From: Clostridiales bacterium mt11
GTDB lineage: Bacteria > Bacillota > Clostridia > Tissierellales > Tepidimicrobiaceae
DNA: 64,000 bases
Assembly (NCBI GenBank): GCA_001282665.1
Contig: LN874944.1
Coordinates: 1 to 64,000, forward strand
Direction of reading: 5' to 3'
The position numbers were made by a program, and so were the translations under genes. Shown in pieces: positions 45,643-53,724 of this stretch (positions within the stretch are counted from its first letter, which is position 1; each line of letters begins with the position of its first letter). The notes beneath the pieces are model-generated. The model saw only the letters and a list, made by a program, of their open reading frames with translations, was not told where the DNA came from and ran no database searches.

Positions 45643-46392
45643 ATGAGATTATTATTAGTTAATGATGATGGAATACATGCAGAGGGAATACAGGTATTAG
45701 CAAAGGAACTGGAAAAAGATCATGAGCTAATCATAGTAGCACCTGACGAACAAAAAAGTGCACAAAGCCAAGCAATTACAATATCCAAACCCTTAATAGT
45801 AAAAGAAGTTAGATTGAAAGGATTAAAGTCAAAAGCTTATAGTGTATCAGGTACACCAGCAGATTGTGTAAGAGTAGCTCTAGATAAATTAATAGATAAA
45901 GATGTAGATATGGTATTATCGGGAATAAATATGGGGCTAAATGCAGGTATGGATATAATGTATTCAGGTACGGTATCGGCTGCTATAGAAGCAAATATGT
46001 ATAAAATTCCTTCTATGGCTCTTTCAGCAGAATACATAAACGGAAAGATTGATTATGATGTGGCAGCTAAATATGGAAGATATATTTTAGAAAAATCAAA
46101 AGATGATTTTATTAAGAATAACATAATATTAAATATTAATACTCCATATCTAGAAGAAGATATTAAGGGAATAAAGGTATGCAAAATTGGTGGAGTTATA
46201 TATGATTATTATTTTATAGAAGATCAAGGAGATAATGGTGATAAGATATTAAAACTTAAAGGAAGAAGAGATAAAGAAATAGAAGAGGATACGGACAGAT
46301 TTTATCTATCACAAGGATATGTAACCATAACACCCCTTCACTATGATTTTACCAACTTCAATTTATTACAGAAGGTGGAAAGCTGGATTTAA
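45643..46392 (+). CDS. surE: 5'-nucleotidase SurE
   Basis: A metal-dependent survival-protein phosphatase acting on nucleoside 5'-monophosphates. It starts MRLLLVNDDGIHAEGIQVLA with the Asp-Asp metal site, followed by APDEQKSAQSQAITI and SGINMGLNAGMDIMYSGTVSAA. The 249-residue length is normal. The start at 45643 has AAGGAGG 6 bp upstream; the open frame runs further up without a site. It is a single gene, with no stress partners such as pcm nearby. Confidence 0.95.
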   Translation: MRLLLVNDDGIHAEGIQVLAKELEKDHELIIVAPDEQKSAQSQAITISKPLIVKEVRLKGLKSKAYSVSGTPADCVRVALDKLIDKDVDMVLSGINMGLNAGMDIMYSGTVSAAIEANMYKIPSMALSAEYINGKIDYDVAAKYGRYILEKSKDDFIKNNIILNINTPYLEEDIKGIKVCKIGGVIYDYYFIEDQGDNGDKILKLKGRRDKEIEEDTDRFYLSQGYVTITPLHYDFTNFNLLQKVESWI

Positions 46393-46581
46393 TAAAAAAG
46401 TTTTAGACTGTTAGTGTAATTACAAAGTAATTGGGTATTAATATATTGTGAGATTTTGAACATATAAGGGACTGTCCACATGATAAAATGGATAGATAGG
46501 AACGTTACAGCTTAATATGGATTAATGGACAAACCTTACATTTTCTAAATCTAAAAATTTTAGAGTATAGGGGGAATTTTG
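46393..46581. other. Intergenic region before rubrerythrin
   Basis: About 190 bp without a gene. It contains a GGGACTGTCC-like segment near 46468 and a distant TGGACAAACC, but no clear repeat structure, PerR box or promoter consensus was seen. Confidence 0.4.
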
Positions 46582-47166
46582 GTGAAATCTTTAAAGGGAA
46601 CAAGAACAGCTGAAAATCTAATGAAGTCATTTGCAGGAGAATCTCAAGCTAGAACAAGGTATACATACTATGCTTCACAAGCAAGAAAGGAAGGCTATGT
46701 ACAAATAGCCAATATTTTTTTAGAAACAGCAGAAAACGAAAAAGAACATGCTAAAAGGTTCTTCAAGTTTTTAAATGAAAGTTTATGTGGAGAAGCGGTA
46801 GAAATCAACTCATCATATCCTGTAGCTTTAGGAGATACAAAGATAAATTTAGAAGCTGCAGCTAAAGGTGAAAATGAAGAGTGGACAGAGCTTTATCCAG
46901 CATTTGCAGATGTTGCTGAAGAAGAAGGATTTCCTCAGATAGCTTATGTATGGAGAGAAATAGCAGAAGTAGAGGAACGTCATGAAATTAGATATAGAAA
47001 ATTATTAGAAAATGTTGAAAACAACAAGGTATTTGAAAAGGATGAAGAAGTAGAATGGAAATGTAATAACTGTGGATATATTCATAGGGGTAAATCTGCA
47101 CCTAAAGTATGTCCATCATGTGCACATCCTATAGACTACTTTGAAGTGTTTGTTGAAACTTATTAA
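46582..47166 (+). CDS. rbr: Rubrerythrin
   Basis: A peroxide-reducing non-heme di-iron protein typical of anaerobes. The ferritin-like domain (about 1-140) has the iron ligands in FAGESQARTRYTYYASQA, ETAENEKEHAKRF and EIAEVEERHE. A C-terminal rubredoxin-like domain (about 155-190) has four cysteines in WKCNNCGYIHRG and VCPSCAHP. The start is the GTG at 46582, 6 bp after GGGGGA, giving MKSLKGTRTAENLMKSF, the usual N-terminus. A hairpin follows. Confidence 0.96.
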   Translation: MKSLKGTRTAENLMKSFAGESQARTRYTYYASQARKEGYVQIANIFLETAENEKEHAKRFFKFLNESLCGEAVEINSSYPVALGDTKINLEAAAKGENEEWTELYPAFADVAEEEGFPQIAYVWREIAEVEERHEIRYRKLLENVENNKVFEKDEEVEWKCNNCGYIHRGKSAPKVCPSCAHPIDYFEVFVETY

Positions 47167-47177
47167 AATTAGAGGAA

Positions 47178-47216
47178 GCTGTAGATACTATTAAGTGTCT
47201 ACAGCATTTTTATTTT
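47178..47216 (+). terminator. Terminator behind rubrerythrin
   Basis: GCTGTAGA (47178-47185) pairs with TCTACAGC (47198-47205), followed by ATTTTTATTTT. Confidence 0.85.
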
Positions 47217-47264
47217 GACCGTTATAATGTATAATGAGGATTAAGAAAACAAAAGGTGAAAAAC

Positions 47265-47684
47265 ATGAATATATCTAACAGTGAAAAGTTATATATCTAC
47301 GAAAGAGATGATAAAAGATGTTTTTATTGTGGAAGGGATTTAAAGTATGGACAGATCACTTTAGATCATTATTATCCTAAAAGTAAGGGTGGAACCAAAG
47401 AGATATTCAACTTAGTCTTAAGCTGTAAAAAATGTAACAAATTAAAAGGGAATAAAGTTCCTGTAGATTATGAAACCATTATTATAATGATGTTTAAAAG
47501 AGCTTATATTGATGGTATGATAAAGAATAGTATCAATTGGGAATTGGAAGATCAGATTTTAAAAATCAATAGAATAGAATCCATAAAGCCCAATTTTGTT
47601 TTTCAAGGTGATAATACACGATTTTATGTAAAAGATAATATTATAAAAAAGGTCATATTTTTAGGAGGAAGAAATGAACATTAA
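47265..47684 (+). CDS. HNH endonuclease family protein
   Basis: A 139-residue protein with a zinc-finger HNH fold: CFYCG (about residue 19), then TLDHYYPKSKGG with the catalytic His, FNLVLSCKKCNKLKG closing the finger. Residues after 75 are unrelated to known domains I recognise. Such proteins are widespread in clostridia as single genes; the role is unclear, with nicking or DNA repair possible. It overlaps rlmH by 11 bp and carries the rlmH ribosome binding site, so the two are expressed together. Confidence 0.82.
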   Translation: MNISNSEKLYIYERDDKRCFYCGRDLKYGQITLDHYYPKSKGGTKEIFNLVLSCKKCNKLKGNKVPVDYETIIIMMFKRAYIDGMIKNSINWELEDQILKINRIESIKPNFVFQGDNTRFYVKDNIIKKVIFLGGRNEH

Positions 47685-48153
47685 AGTAATCGCAGTAGGT
47701 AAGATAAAAGAAAAACATATGGTAGAGGGGATAAAGGAATATTCAAAGCGACTTTCAAGGTATTGCAATTTAGAAATAATAGAAGTAGAAGATGAAAAGG
47801 CTCCCGAAAACTTAAGTGAAAAAGAGATAAATATAATAAAAAATAAAGAAGGAAATAGAGTATTATCAAAAATTCCTCTAAATGCATATATAATTTCCTT
47901 AGAGATAAAAGGAAAACAACTATCTTCTGAAGAATTAGCAAGAAAAATAGAAGATCTAATGATAGGTGGAATAAATGATGTAGTTTTTATAATTGGAGGT
48001 TCTTTAGGTTTATCTGATGAAATAATACAGAAAAGCAATTTTAGGCTGTCTTTTTCTAAGATGACCTTTCCTCATCAATTGATGAGAGTCATACTATTAG
48101 AGCAGGTTTATAGAGGATTTAGAATAATGAGGGGAGAACCGTATCATAAGTAG
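47674..48153 (+). CDS. rlmH: 23S rRNA (pseudouridine1915-N3)-methyltransferase RlmH
   Basis: A small SPOUT methyltransferase of 159 residues that acts on assembled ribosomes. It starts MNIKVIAVGKIKEKHMVEGI and has FIIGGSLGLSDEI and the knot-forming end FPHQLMRVILLEQVYRGFRIMRGEPYHK, given here in parts. The last codons, GEPYHK plus stop, correspond to the SCC attachment site of staphylococcal orfX. A near copy of these codons lies at 49706. Start preceded by TAGGAGG. Confidence 0.96.
   Translation: MNIKVIAVGKIKEKHMVEGIKEYSKRLSRYCNLEIIEVEDEKAPENLSEKEINIIKNKEGNRVLSKIPLNAYIISLEIKGKQLSSEELARKIEDLMIGGINDVVFIIGGSLGLSDEIIQKSNFRLSFSKMTFPHQLMRVILLEQVYRGFRIMRGEPYHK
48133..48153 (+). repeat. attL: Left att-like direct repeat (3' end of rlmH)
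   Basis: The bases encoding GEPYHK and the stop (core CCGTATCATAAGTA at 48139-48152) recur at 49706-49726 with 18 of 21 identical. The differences all fall at third codon positions. Confidence 0.75.
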
Positions 48154-48259
48154 GACAAGCTATGGGTTGTAGGATAATGTTTAAGGGGTTACTATTAATT
48201 AGGATTAAATGATATAATGTATATAGGTAGTAAAATACGTCATAATCAAGGAGGAATTT

Positions 48260-48658
48260 ATGAAGAAAATTCAAAGTATGATATATCCTTTTTGGATTAT
48301 TATATCTTTTTTTATTTCTATTTTCTTAATGATTAAATTATATCCCAATTATATAAATAATGAATTCCCTCTGTTTACAGATTTGACTTTATTATTATTT
48401 TTACCAGCATTTTTTATTTTTTCATATTTACTAATACATCTATTAGGCAATATATTGGGAAGTGTAGAAACTATAAATAATAAATTAATATTATTAATAC
48501 AAACTTTTTTAATCTTCATATCCTTTATTATTTCTCTTAATTTTATGGAGTTTAGTCTAGCTAGTAGAATAATGCTTTCAATTGTTTTTATAATAACTAG
48601 TAGTCCACATTTTATAATAACAAAAATTTTATATAGAAAGCATTATAGCCAAATCTAG
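48260..48658 (+). CDS. Hypothetical four-segment membrane protein
   Basis: An unrecognised 132-residue protein with four hydrophobic segments (about residues 9-28, 40-63, 75-95 and 101-122) and short loops. It is rich in Ile, Leu and Phe. CAAGGAGG lies 7 bp before the ATG, so it is likely translated. It resembles small DUF1648 or SdpI-like membrane proteins in outline only. It is the first gene inside the proposed cassette. Confidence 0.55.
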   Translation: MKKIQSMIYPFWIIISFFISIFLMIKLYPNYINNEFPLFTDLTLLLFLPAFFIFSYLLIHLLGNILGSVETINNKLILLIQTFLIFISFIISLNFMEFSLASRIMLSIVFIITSSPHFIITKILYRKHYSQI

Positions 48659-48705
48659 ATTCGCATTATTTAAATTATGTTCATTAATAGATTTAGGTGT
48701 AATAA

Positions 48706-48870
48706 AATATAATTTGGGAGGACTTACCAGGGGAATGGAGCTGGTATTTCAAGCCCTTTACTTCTGTTGGTCTTTTAGTACTAATAACAATTGTTTCTTT
48801 CATAATACAAATTGCATCTATAATTATAGTAAAGGCAAGAAAAACTAGTACAAATTCAGACAATGTGTAA
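48706..48870 (+). pseudogene. 3' remnant of a membrane protein gene
   Basis: An open stretch of 55 codons without a usable start. It reads EDLPGEWSWYFKPFTSVGLL followed by a hydrophobic segment and a basic tail, then TAA at 48868. A stop at 48703 closes the frame on the left. It looks like the last part of a longer membrane protein whose 5' end was lost. Confidence 0.4.
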
Positions 48871-48939
48871 AAAATAATGATATAATATATGTAAGTTAAT
48901 ATATCCTAAGATATCTATAAAAGGAAGGAAGTGTTAATA

Positions 48940-49182
48940 ATGAGTCTTATTTCTAAGCTGAATGAGGACCGAAGTCTAAAGATACCAGAAGAAATATTAA
49001 AAAAAGCAGGATTGAGACCAGGTGCTGAAATTATATGGCTATATGACGAAGAAACTAGGCAAATCTTATTAATGGAAAAGCCAGATAGTTTTGCAAAAGT
49101 TATGAGAGGATTAGGAAAGGAATTATGGAACAATATTGACACTAATGAATATATAAAAGAGGAAAGAGAATCATGGGAATAA
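48940..49182 (+). CDS. AbrB/MazE-fold antitoxin (VapB-like)
   Basis: An 80-residue protein starting MSLISKLNEDRSLKIPEEIL, with the swapped-hairpin pattern IPEEILKKAGLRPGAEI typical of AbrB/SpoVT-type antitoxins that bind their own promoter. The acidic C-terminal part (NNIDTNEYIKEERESWE) would wrap the toxin. The start at 48940 has GGAAG 6 to 10 bp upstream. It overlaps the PIN toxin gene by 10 bp, as toxin-antitoxin pairs do. Confidence 0.8.
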   Translation: MSLISKLNEDRSLKIPEEILKKAGLRPGAEIIWLYDEETRQILLMEKPDSFAKVMRGLGKELWNNIDTNEYIKEERESWE

Positions 49183-49616
49183 ACAATAGAGAAACTATAT
49201 TACTCGACACTAATTGTTTTATATATTATTTTGAAGATAATCATAATTATGCAGATAAATTAGAGAAAATTTTTATAGAGATACAAGATGGTAGAAATGA
49301 AGCTTTTATGTCAATAGTATCTTTTATGGAGATATTAGTAAAACCTAAAAAAGATAATAATGTCTTTTTAGAAAATAGGTACAAATTAATATTGTCCAAT
49401 TACCCAAATCTCTCAATTATTGATGTGGATTATAAAATTGCAGATATAGCATCAAGGCTTAGAGCTAATTATAATATTAAAACTCCAGATGCGATAATTT
49501 TAGCTACAGGCATATCTATGAATGTTGATTGCTTTATTACAAATGATATTAAATTAAAAAGTGTATGTAGTCAAGAGAATATAGAAACAATAGCTATAGA
49601 AAATATAGGGGATTAA
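49173..49616 (+). CDS. PIN-domain ribonuclease toxin (VapC-like)
   Basis: A 147-residue PIN protein. Conserved acidic residues are visible: Asp in ILLDTNCFIYYFE (about 12), Glu in SFMEILVKP (about 50), Asp in KTPDAIILATGI (about 107), and Asp in CFITNDIKLK (about 127). VapC toxins cut tRNA or rRNA in a Mg2+-dependent way until neutralised by the antitoxin. It overlaps the VapB-like gene and is followed by a hairpin. A stabilising role for the cassette is a reasonable inference. Confidence 0.85.
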   Translation: MGINNRETILLDTNCFIYYFEDNHNYADKLEKIFIEIQDGRNEAFMSIVSFMEILVKPKKDNNVFLENRYKLILSNYPNLSIIDVDYKIADIASRLRANYNIKTPDAIILATGISMNVDCFITNDIKLKSVCSQENIETIAIENIGD

Positions 49617-49658
49617 CCAGCAGGTTTATTATGTTAGAAAACCTACTGGTTTTTATTT
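49615..49658 (+). terminator. Terminator behind the PIN toxin gene
   Basis: Arms 49615-49627 and 49639-49651 pair over 13 positions with a single mismatch, followed by a T-run. It overlaps the stop codon. Confidence 0.85.
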
Positions 49659-49705
49659 TTATTATATATTTATTACCAAGTAAATTTTGCGAGTAGAGTC
49701 GATAC

Positions 49706-49726
49706 GGTGAGCCGTATCATAAGTAA
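49706..49726 (+). repeat. attR: Right att-like direct repeat (second copy of the rlmH end)
   Basis: In frame this copy reads GGT GAG CCG TAT CAT AAG TAA, i.e. GEPYHK-stop, with no gene in front of it. It is the second flank of the proposed cassette. Confidence 0.72.
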
Positions 49727-49835
49727 CCCTAAAACCAAGTCTAATGGATTTAAACAAAATGATGAAAATATGTTTTATTATGAAAAAGGTATTACCCCTA
49801 TAGTAAGTGGTTTGGAATGGCTTTTAAAAAGTTGA
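49727..49835 (+). pseudogene. Short coding-like remnant right of the att copy
   Basis: The frame reads through to TGA at 49833 as KSNGFKQNDENMFYYEKGI and ends SGLEWLLKS. It lacks a start and ribosome binding site of its own. It is possibly the tail of a gene that lay beside rlmH or of another cassette. The source is not recognised. Confidence 0.3.
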
Positions 49836-49921
49836 GATGTTATATTTATAAATTACGAAATAAATATATTTAGTATGATACAATTAAAATAGTAATAAAT
49901 TCTATGATTAGGAGGAATAGC

Positions 49922-50488
49922 ATGGCTAAATCCAATGATATAGGCTTAATGGATAAAGACAAGTTATTAGAGATTTTCGATTATCTAAATGAACGGCTGA
50001 AAGAAAATCAATTACAACTTGAGATAACAATTTATGGTGGTTCTATCATGACTATGGTTTATGACAATAGACCTGCTACTAAAGATATAGATTGTATTTT
50101 TAATGAAATAAACTCTAAATTGTTAAAAAACATATTAAACCTTACCCAATTTACTTTTAATCTTTCCGATAATTGGATAAATGAAGATATTAAAGAACCA
50201 TTAAAATCCCTTTTAAAAGAAGATAAAGAAACATATAAAGTATATTCTAATTTTAAAATATTGAAACCTAAAGCTGAACAATTACTTGCTATGAAAGTAC
50301 TAGCTGCTAGACCAGAGCCAGCTAAAGATTTTATAGATGCTTATATATTGTGTAAAGATTTGAATATTACTACTAAAACAGAGCTTTTAGATATAGTTTC
50401 AGATTATATCTCCCTTACACTTTTAGGAGAGAGACAAATAAATTTCATCAAATATTTAGGAGAGGATTTAGGTTATGATTGGGAATAA
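49922..50488 (+). CDS. DUF6036-like nucleotidyltransferase
   Basis: A 188-residue protein with a nucleotidyltransferase core: EITIYGGSIMTMVYDNRPAT is followed by KDIDCIF, where the GGS and the DxD pattern (here DID) match the fold; a Lys-rich middle and AKDFIDAYILCKDLN follow. This family is found in toxin-antitoxin-like pairs with a small downstream partner, here overlapping by 14 bp. Whether it modifies RNA or protein is unknown. The start at 49922 has AGGAGG 6 bp upstream. Confidence 0.7.
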   Translation: MAKSNDIGLMDKDKLLEIFDYLNERLKENQLQLEITIYGGSIMTMVYDNRPATKDIDCIFNEINSKLLKNILNLTQFTFNLSDNWINEDIKEPLKSLLKEDKETYKVYSNFKILKPKAEQLLAMKVLAARPEPAKDFIDAYILCKDLNITTKTELLDIVSDYISLTLLGERQINFIKYLGEDLGYDWE

Positions 50489-50852
50489 ATACTTAAAGGA
50501 TTTATTTGAGTATCCAGATGAGAATACAAGTATAAATCAATTATTAGAATTATTAAAATTTAAAGATATAAAACTTATAAATAGTTTATATGAGCCAATA
50601 GATATAGATAGCTGTAATGATGAAGAAATAAAATATTTAATCAAAGTATCAGCCTTAATAGATTACTATTTGCAATTACATGACATAGAGGTTCCTGATT
50701 GGTTAAGAGATGAAAGATTAAGATTTGAAAAACCTTATTTTCATTCTAAAAGAATAAGTGATTTTGAGAAAGTGAAATTACAATATATTAATCCTTCTCC
50801 CTTTAAGGCAAGAAATGTTTATTTTGATTTGCATAGTATTGAAAGAATTTAA
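50475..50852 (+). CDS. Partner protein of the nucleotidyltransferase (possible antitoxin/toxin)
   Basis: A 125-residue protein with a helical first half and the ending VPDWLRDERLRFEKPYF, then a basic stretch and SPFKARNVYFDLHSIERI. I recall similar endings in small proteins that travel with DUF6036 nucleotidyltransferases. It is translationally coupled to the upstream gene by a 14-bp overlap. The role is unknown; a two-gene toxin-antitoxin module is the best guess. Confidence 0.55.
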   Translation: MIGNKYLKDLFEYPDENTSINQLLELLKFKDIKLINSLYEPIDIDSCNDEEIKYLIKVSALIDYYLQLHDIEVPDWLRDERLRFEKPYFHSKRISDFEKVKLQYINPSPFKARNVYFDLHSIERI

Positions 50853-50854
50853 TC

Positions 50855-50897
50855 TAATAAAAATATAATTTTAAAGCAGTAGATTATATTTTTATTA
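50855..50897. repeat. All-A/T 15-bp hairpin between the nucleotidyltransferase pair and the kinase
   Basis: Arms 50855-50869 and 50883-50897 are perfectly complementary but contain only A and T. It could act as a weak terminator. Confidence 0.6.
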
Positions 50898-50911
50898 AGT
50901 GGGGTGATTAA

Positions 50912-51868
50912 ATGTCACAAAATAACGATAGATTGTTTGATTTTGAATCTGTAGACACAAAAAATATTCATGCTATTTTTTCTAAATACAATAACCAACT
51001 TCTAATTCAAAATATAGTTCCGATTGCAGCTGGAATGAGTACAAGTAATTATATGGTTGAAACTAGAAACAAAAAATATTTACTTAAAGTTTATCCTAGA
51101 AACAATGACCATAGTGATATTGAAATAGCAGCTTATAAGTACGCTCACAATATTATTAAAGTTCCTGAATTACTATATTTTGATAACAGTAAGATCATAA
51201 TTGATAATATTTATGCCATTTTTCAATACATTGAGGGATTGACATTAAGAGAATATGTGTCTAAAAATAAAGGTTTTCCAAGCAATATTGCATATGAAAT
51301 TGGAAGTATGCTTGGATTATTACACAGGAAGGAATACACTTGTACGGCATTATTAAATGCTGATTTATGTATTAAGAATAAAGTAATACAATTTGAAAAC
51401 CAATATGAATTTTTTCTTGATGGAATGCCAGGAAAGCATTTGAATGAAAAAGTAAAGCGAGATTTAGAATATTTCATAGACGCTAATCACCACTTAATAG
51501 AGAGAATATCTGAAAAAAATGTATTTTGTCATGGTGATTTTATACCCTCCAATATTCTTATGGATGTATATGAATCGATATGGTTTATTGATTTTGAGTA
51601 TTGTTTTTCTGGGCCTTGCTATTATGATATTGGGAAATTTTTTAGAAGCAGAGAGAATTATTCTCAATATATAGATGATAAGATGAAAAATGATTTTGCC
51701 AAAGGTTATAATACTATGAATCAAAGAACATTACCTGATGATTGGTATAAGCTATCAAAAATAGCCGATATAGCAGTAATGTTAGCATTGATAAATAGGG
51801 AAAACATTCCACGTGATTGGATCGAAGGAATTGAAGAAGAAATCATTAAGACAATGAATCTGCAGTAA
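50912..51868 (+). CDS. Aminoglycoside phosphotransferase-like kinase (CotS/APH fold)
   Basis: A 318-residue small-molecule kinase fold. ATP-site Lys is in NKKYLLKVYPR (about residue 55), Brenner motif HGDFIPSNILMD (about 207-218) carries the catalytic Asp, and IDFEYC supplies the Mg2+-binding Asp. The family includes antibiotic, choline and spore-coat (CotS) kinases; the sequence does not show which. The ribosome binding site GTGGGGTGA lies just before the ATG. It is monocistronic, followed by about 350 bp without genes. Confidence 0.8.
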   Translation: MSQNNDRLFDFESVDTKNIHAIFSKYNNQLLIQNIVPIAAGMSTSNYMVETRNKKYLLKVYPRNNDHSDIEIAAYKYAHNIIKVPELLYFDNSKIIIDNIYAIFQYIEGLTLREYVSKNKGFPSNIAYEIGSMLGLLHRKEYTCTALLNADLCIKNKVIQFENQYEFFLDGMPGKHLNEKVKRDLEYFIDANHHLIERISEKNVFCHGDFIPSNILMDVYESIWFIDFEYCFSGPCYYDIGKFFRSRENYSQYIDDKMKNDFAKGYNTMNQRTLPDDWYKLSKIADIAVMLALINRENIPRDWIEGIEEEIIKTMNLQ

Positions 51869-52216
51869 TTGAGCCTCACGAAATGTGCATAGCTCATAGT
51901 GTACAATTTTTTAGCATTATAAAAGCATTAAATTACAAATATAAAGCAAGGAATACAAATAGCTTATACTAATGAGTTTAAGCCTATATTTATTTTAAAG
52001 TCTATGTTATATCTGTTATGGTGAGCTATATATAAGTAGTATTTCATTAATTTAAATTTGGATTTATTGGAAACCGTAATAAATTTCAATTAATAGCATA
52101 ATGTTTACACTAGCTATGGGCATAAGTGAGAATAAGATGTATAATGGCAATTTATATATTTTGTATAATAAGAGGAAAAATATATTTTAAGCATAGGGTT
52201 ATTACTTATTGGATAG
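51869..52216. other. Gene-free stretch
   Basis: AT-rich DNA with stops in all frames. Only a plausible -10 (TATAAT near 52165) ahead of the broken gene at 52217 was noticed. Confidence 0.5.
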
Positions 52217-52433
52217 GTGAAATTGTACAAAGATGCAAGATTTGGTGTATTCAGTCATGGCATAATTGCTAACCATACTATGTTTGATAAACAAGTGGAA
52301 TATTTTAAAATGGTAGGCTTTTCTATAACTTACCACAAAGCATATTAAAGCCTGTTATTTCAAAGAACTTAGGGAATATATTAAGATGCTAAAAAGATTA
52401 TCTGAAGAAAGGGGGTATTATAATGTTTTATGA
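52217..52433 (+). pseudogene. Frameshifted gene remnant
   Basis: From a GTG at 52217 the frame gives KLYKDARFGVFSHGIIANHT and continues to YFKMVGFSITYHKAY, then meets TAA at 52346. A coding-like sequence resumes in another frame (ACYFKELREYIKMLKRLSEE) up to the next gene. This looks like the start and end of one protein joined by a deletion. The family was not recognised. Confidence 0.5.
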
Positions 52434-53229
52434 GGCAAAGGAAGGGAAGGTAGAGGTTGGTAAAACGGATATGGACTATGTTACTTTTGGTAAGGGGGAA
52501 AAGGTTTTTATTCTTATACCAGGATTAGGAGATGGATTAAAGACTGTTAAAGGAACAAAAATATTCCTTGCAAGAATGTATAAACTATTTGCTAAAGAAT
52601 ATAAAGTATATGTTTTTAGTAGAAAAAATCATATTGAAGAAGGCTATTCAACTAGAGATATGGCAGAAGACCAAAAGATTGCTATGGAGAATTTAGGTAT
52701 AAAAAATGCTTATATAATGGGGATTTCACAAGGAGGAATGATATCTCAATACCTTGCTATTGATTACCCTCAAATGATAGATAAACTTGTTGTAGGAGTA
52801 TCTGTTTCGAAACAAAATGATATTATGCAGAAAGTTATAAAAAGTTGGATAATTTTGGCTGAAAATAACGACTATAGAAACTTAATTATGGATACTATGG
52901 AAAAAACTTTTACAGAAGATAAACTTAAAAAATATAGAGTGTTTTATCCCCTTTTTACAAGGGTTGGGAAACCAAAAAATTTTAAAAGATTTATTATTCA
53001 GGCTAATGCATGTCTTAATCATAATACTTATGATGAACTAGATAAAATTAAATGTTCTACTTTAGTAATAGGTGGTGACAGTGATAAAGTTGTAGGAAAA
53101 AAAGCAAGTAAGGAAATGGCTGAAAGAATAAATAAAAGTAAGTTGATTATGTATAAAGGTCTTGGACATGGAGCATATGAAGAGGCTAAGGATTTTAACC
53201 AGCAAGTACTAAGTTTTCTCATGTCGTAA
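52423..53229 (+). CDS. Alpha/beta hydrolase
   Basis: A 268-residue alpha/beta-hydrolase. Oxyanion-hole region ILIPGLGDG, nucleophile elbow GISQGG (Ser about residue 102), acid in GGDSDKVVG (about 223), and His in GLGHGAYEEA (about 247). The cap is small. The substrate cannot be told. It begins within the end of the remnant at 52217 behind GGGGG, so that remnant's 3' end may have become its leader. Confidence 0.87.
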   Translation: MFYEAKEGKVEVGKTDMDYVTFGKGEKVFILIPGLGDGLKTVKGTKIFLARMYKLFAKEYKVYVFSRKNHIEEGYSTRDMAEDQKIAMENLGIKNAYIMGISQGGMISQYLAIDYPQMIDKLVVGVSVSKQNDIMQKVIKSWIILAENNDYRNLIMDTMEKTFTEDKLKKYRVFYPLFTRVGKPKNFKRFIIQANACLNHNTYDELDKIKCSTLVIGGDSDKVVGKKASKEMAERINKSKLIMYKGLGHGAYEEAKDFNQQVLSFLMS

Positions 53230-53340
53230 GAGTTATTAAATAAAAAAAGGACAATCTGTGTGTTATAATGAGAATGTTTAAAAGAATATTCTGAACTGTA
53301 GGTGAAGTAATAGGTGTATATTAATTTAGGGGGTTATAAT

Positions 53341-53724
53341 ATGGATTGGGGAAAAATCAAAAAAATAGATGCACATATACATATTTTACCTCAGGATAGA
53401 CGATTGGAACTTATAAAATATCAGGGGGAAGAATGTACATGGGCAAAAGCAGATATAGAAACATATATCGATTTGATGGATGAATACAACATAGATAAGG
53501 CTATTTTACAACCTACAAATGATATGTATATGTATTATTCAGCTCATGAAACGAATGAATTTCATGCTGAAATTATAAAAAGATATCCTAATAAATTCAT
53601 AGCATTGCAGATTAAATCGTATTTTACGAGGTGGAGAAATGAAAAAAGTATTAATAACAATGGGAAAGGTACTTGGATTTTTTGTTTTGTGGGCTATTTT
53701 TGTTTCTATGGATTTTTTATATGA
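53341..53724 (+). pseudogene. Truncated amidohydrolase (first quarter only)
   Basis: The first 91 codons encode a good metal-dependent amidohydrolase N-terminus: KKIDAHIHILPQ carries the HxH metal motif, then YIDLMDEYNIDKAILQPTND and a helical stretch to NKFIALQ. After about 53610 the frame turns into sequence overlapping the next gene. Full proteins of this family are about 280 residues, so two-thirds is missing. The translation signals (TTAGGGGG) are intact, so a stub may still be made. Confidence 0.7.

Larger units (their letters stand above)
48133..49726. mobile_element. SCC-like cassette or remnant inserted at the rlmH 3' end
   Basis: A 1573-bp period is bounded by two copies of the rlmH terminal codons, the pattern left by SCC integration in staphylococci (core TATCATAA shared). 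It encloses a small membrane protein, a truncated gene and a VapBC-like toxin-antitoxin pair. No ccr recombinase or transposase is inside, so it would be non-autonomous or a deletion remnant. The size is small for a cassette; a simple tandem duplication is the alternative, but the intervening genes do not repeat. Confidence 0.55.

Noticed and set aside
46415..46431. Possible further WalR-type box (TGTAAT, 5 bp, AGTAAT)
   Set aside because: The second hexamer lacks the leading T and the site lies 150 bp before rubrerythrin, which is not an expected WalR target.
46468..46545. GGGACTGTCC-type sequence as a possible IS end
   Set aside because: No matching inverted end, target duplication or transposase was found nearby.
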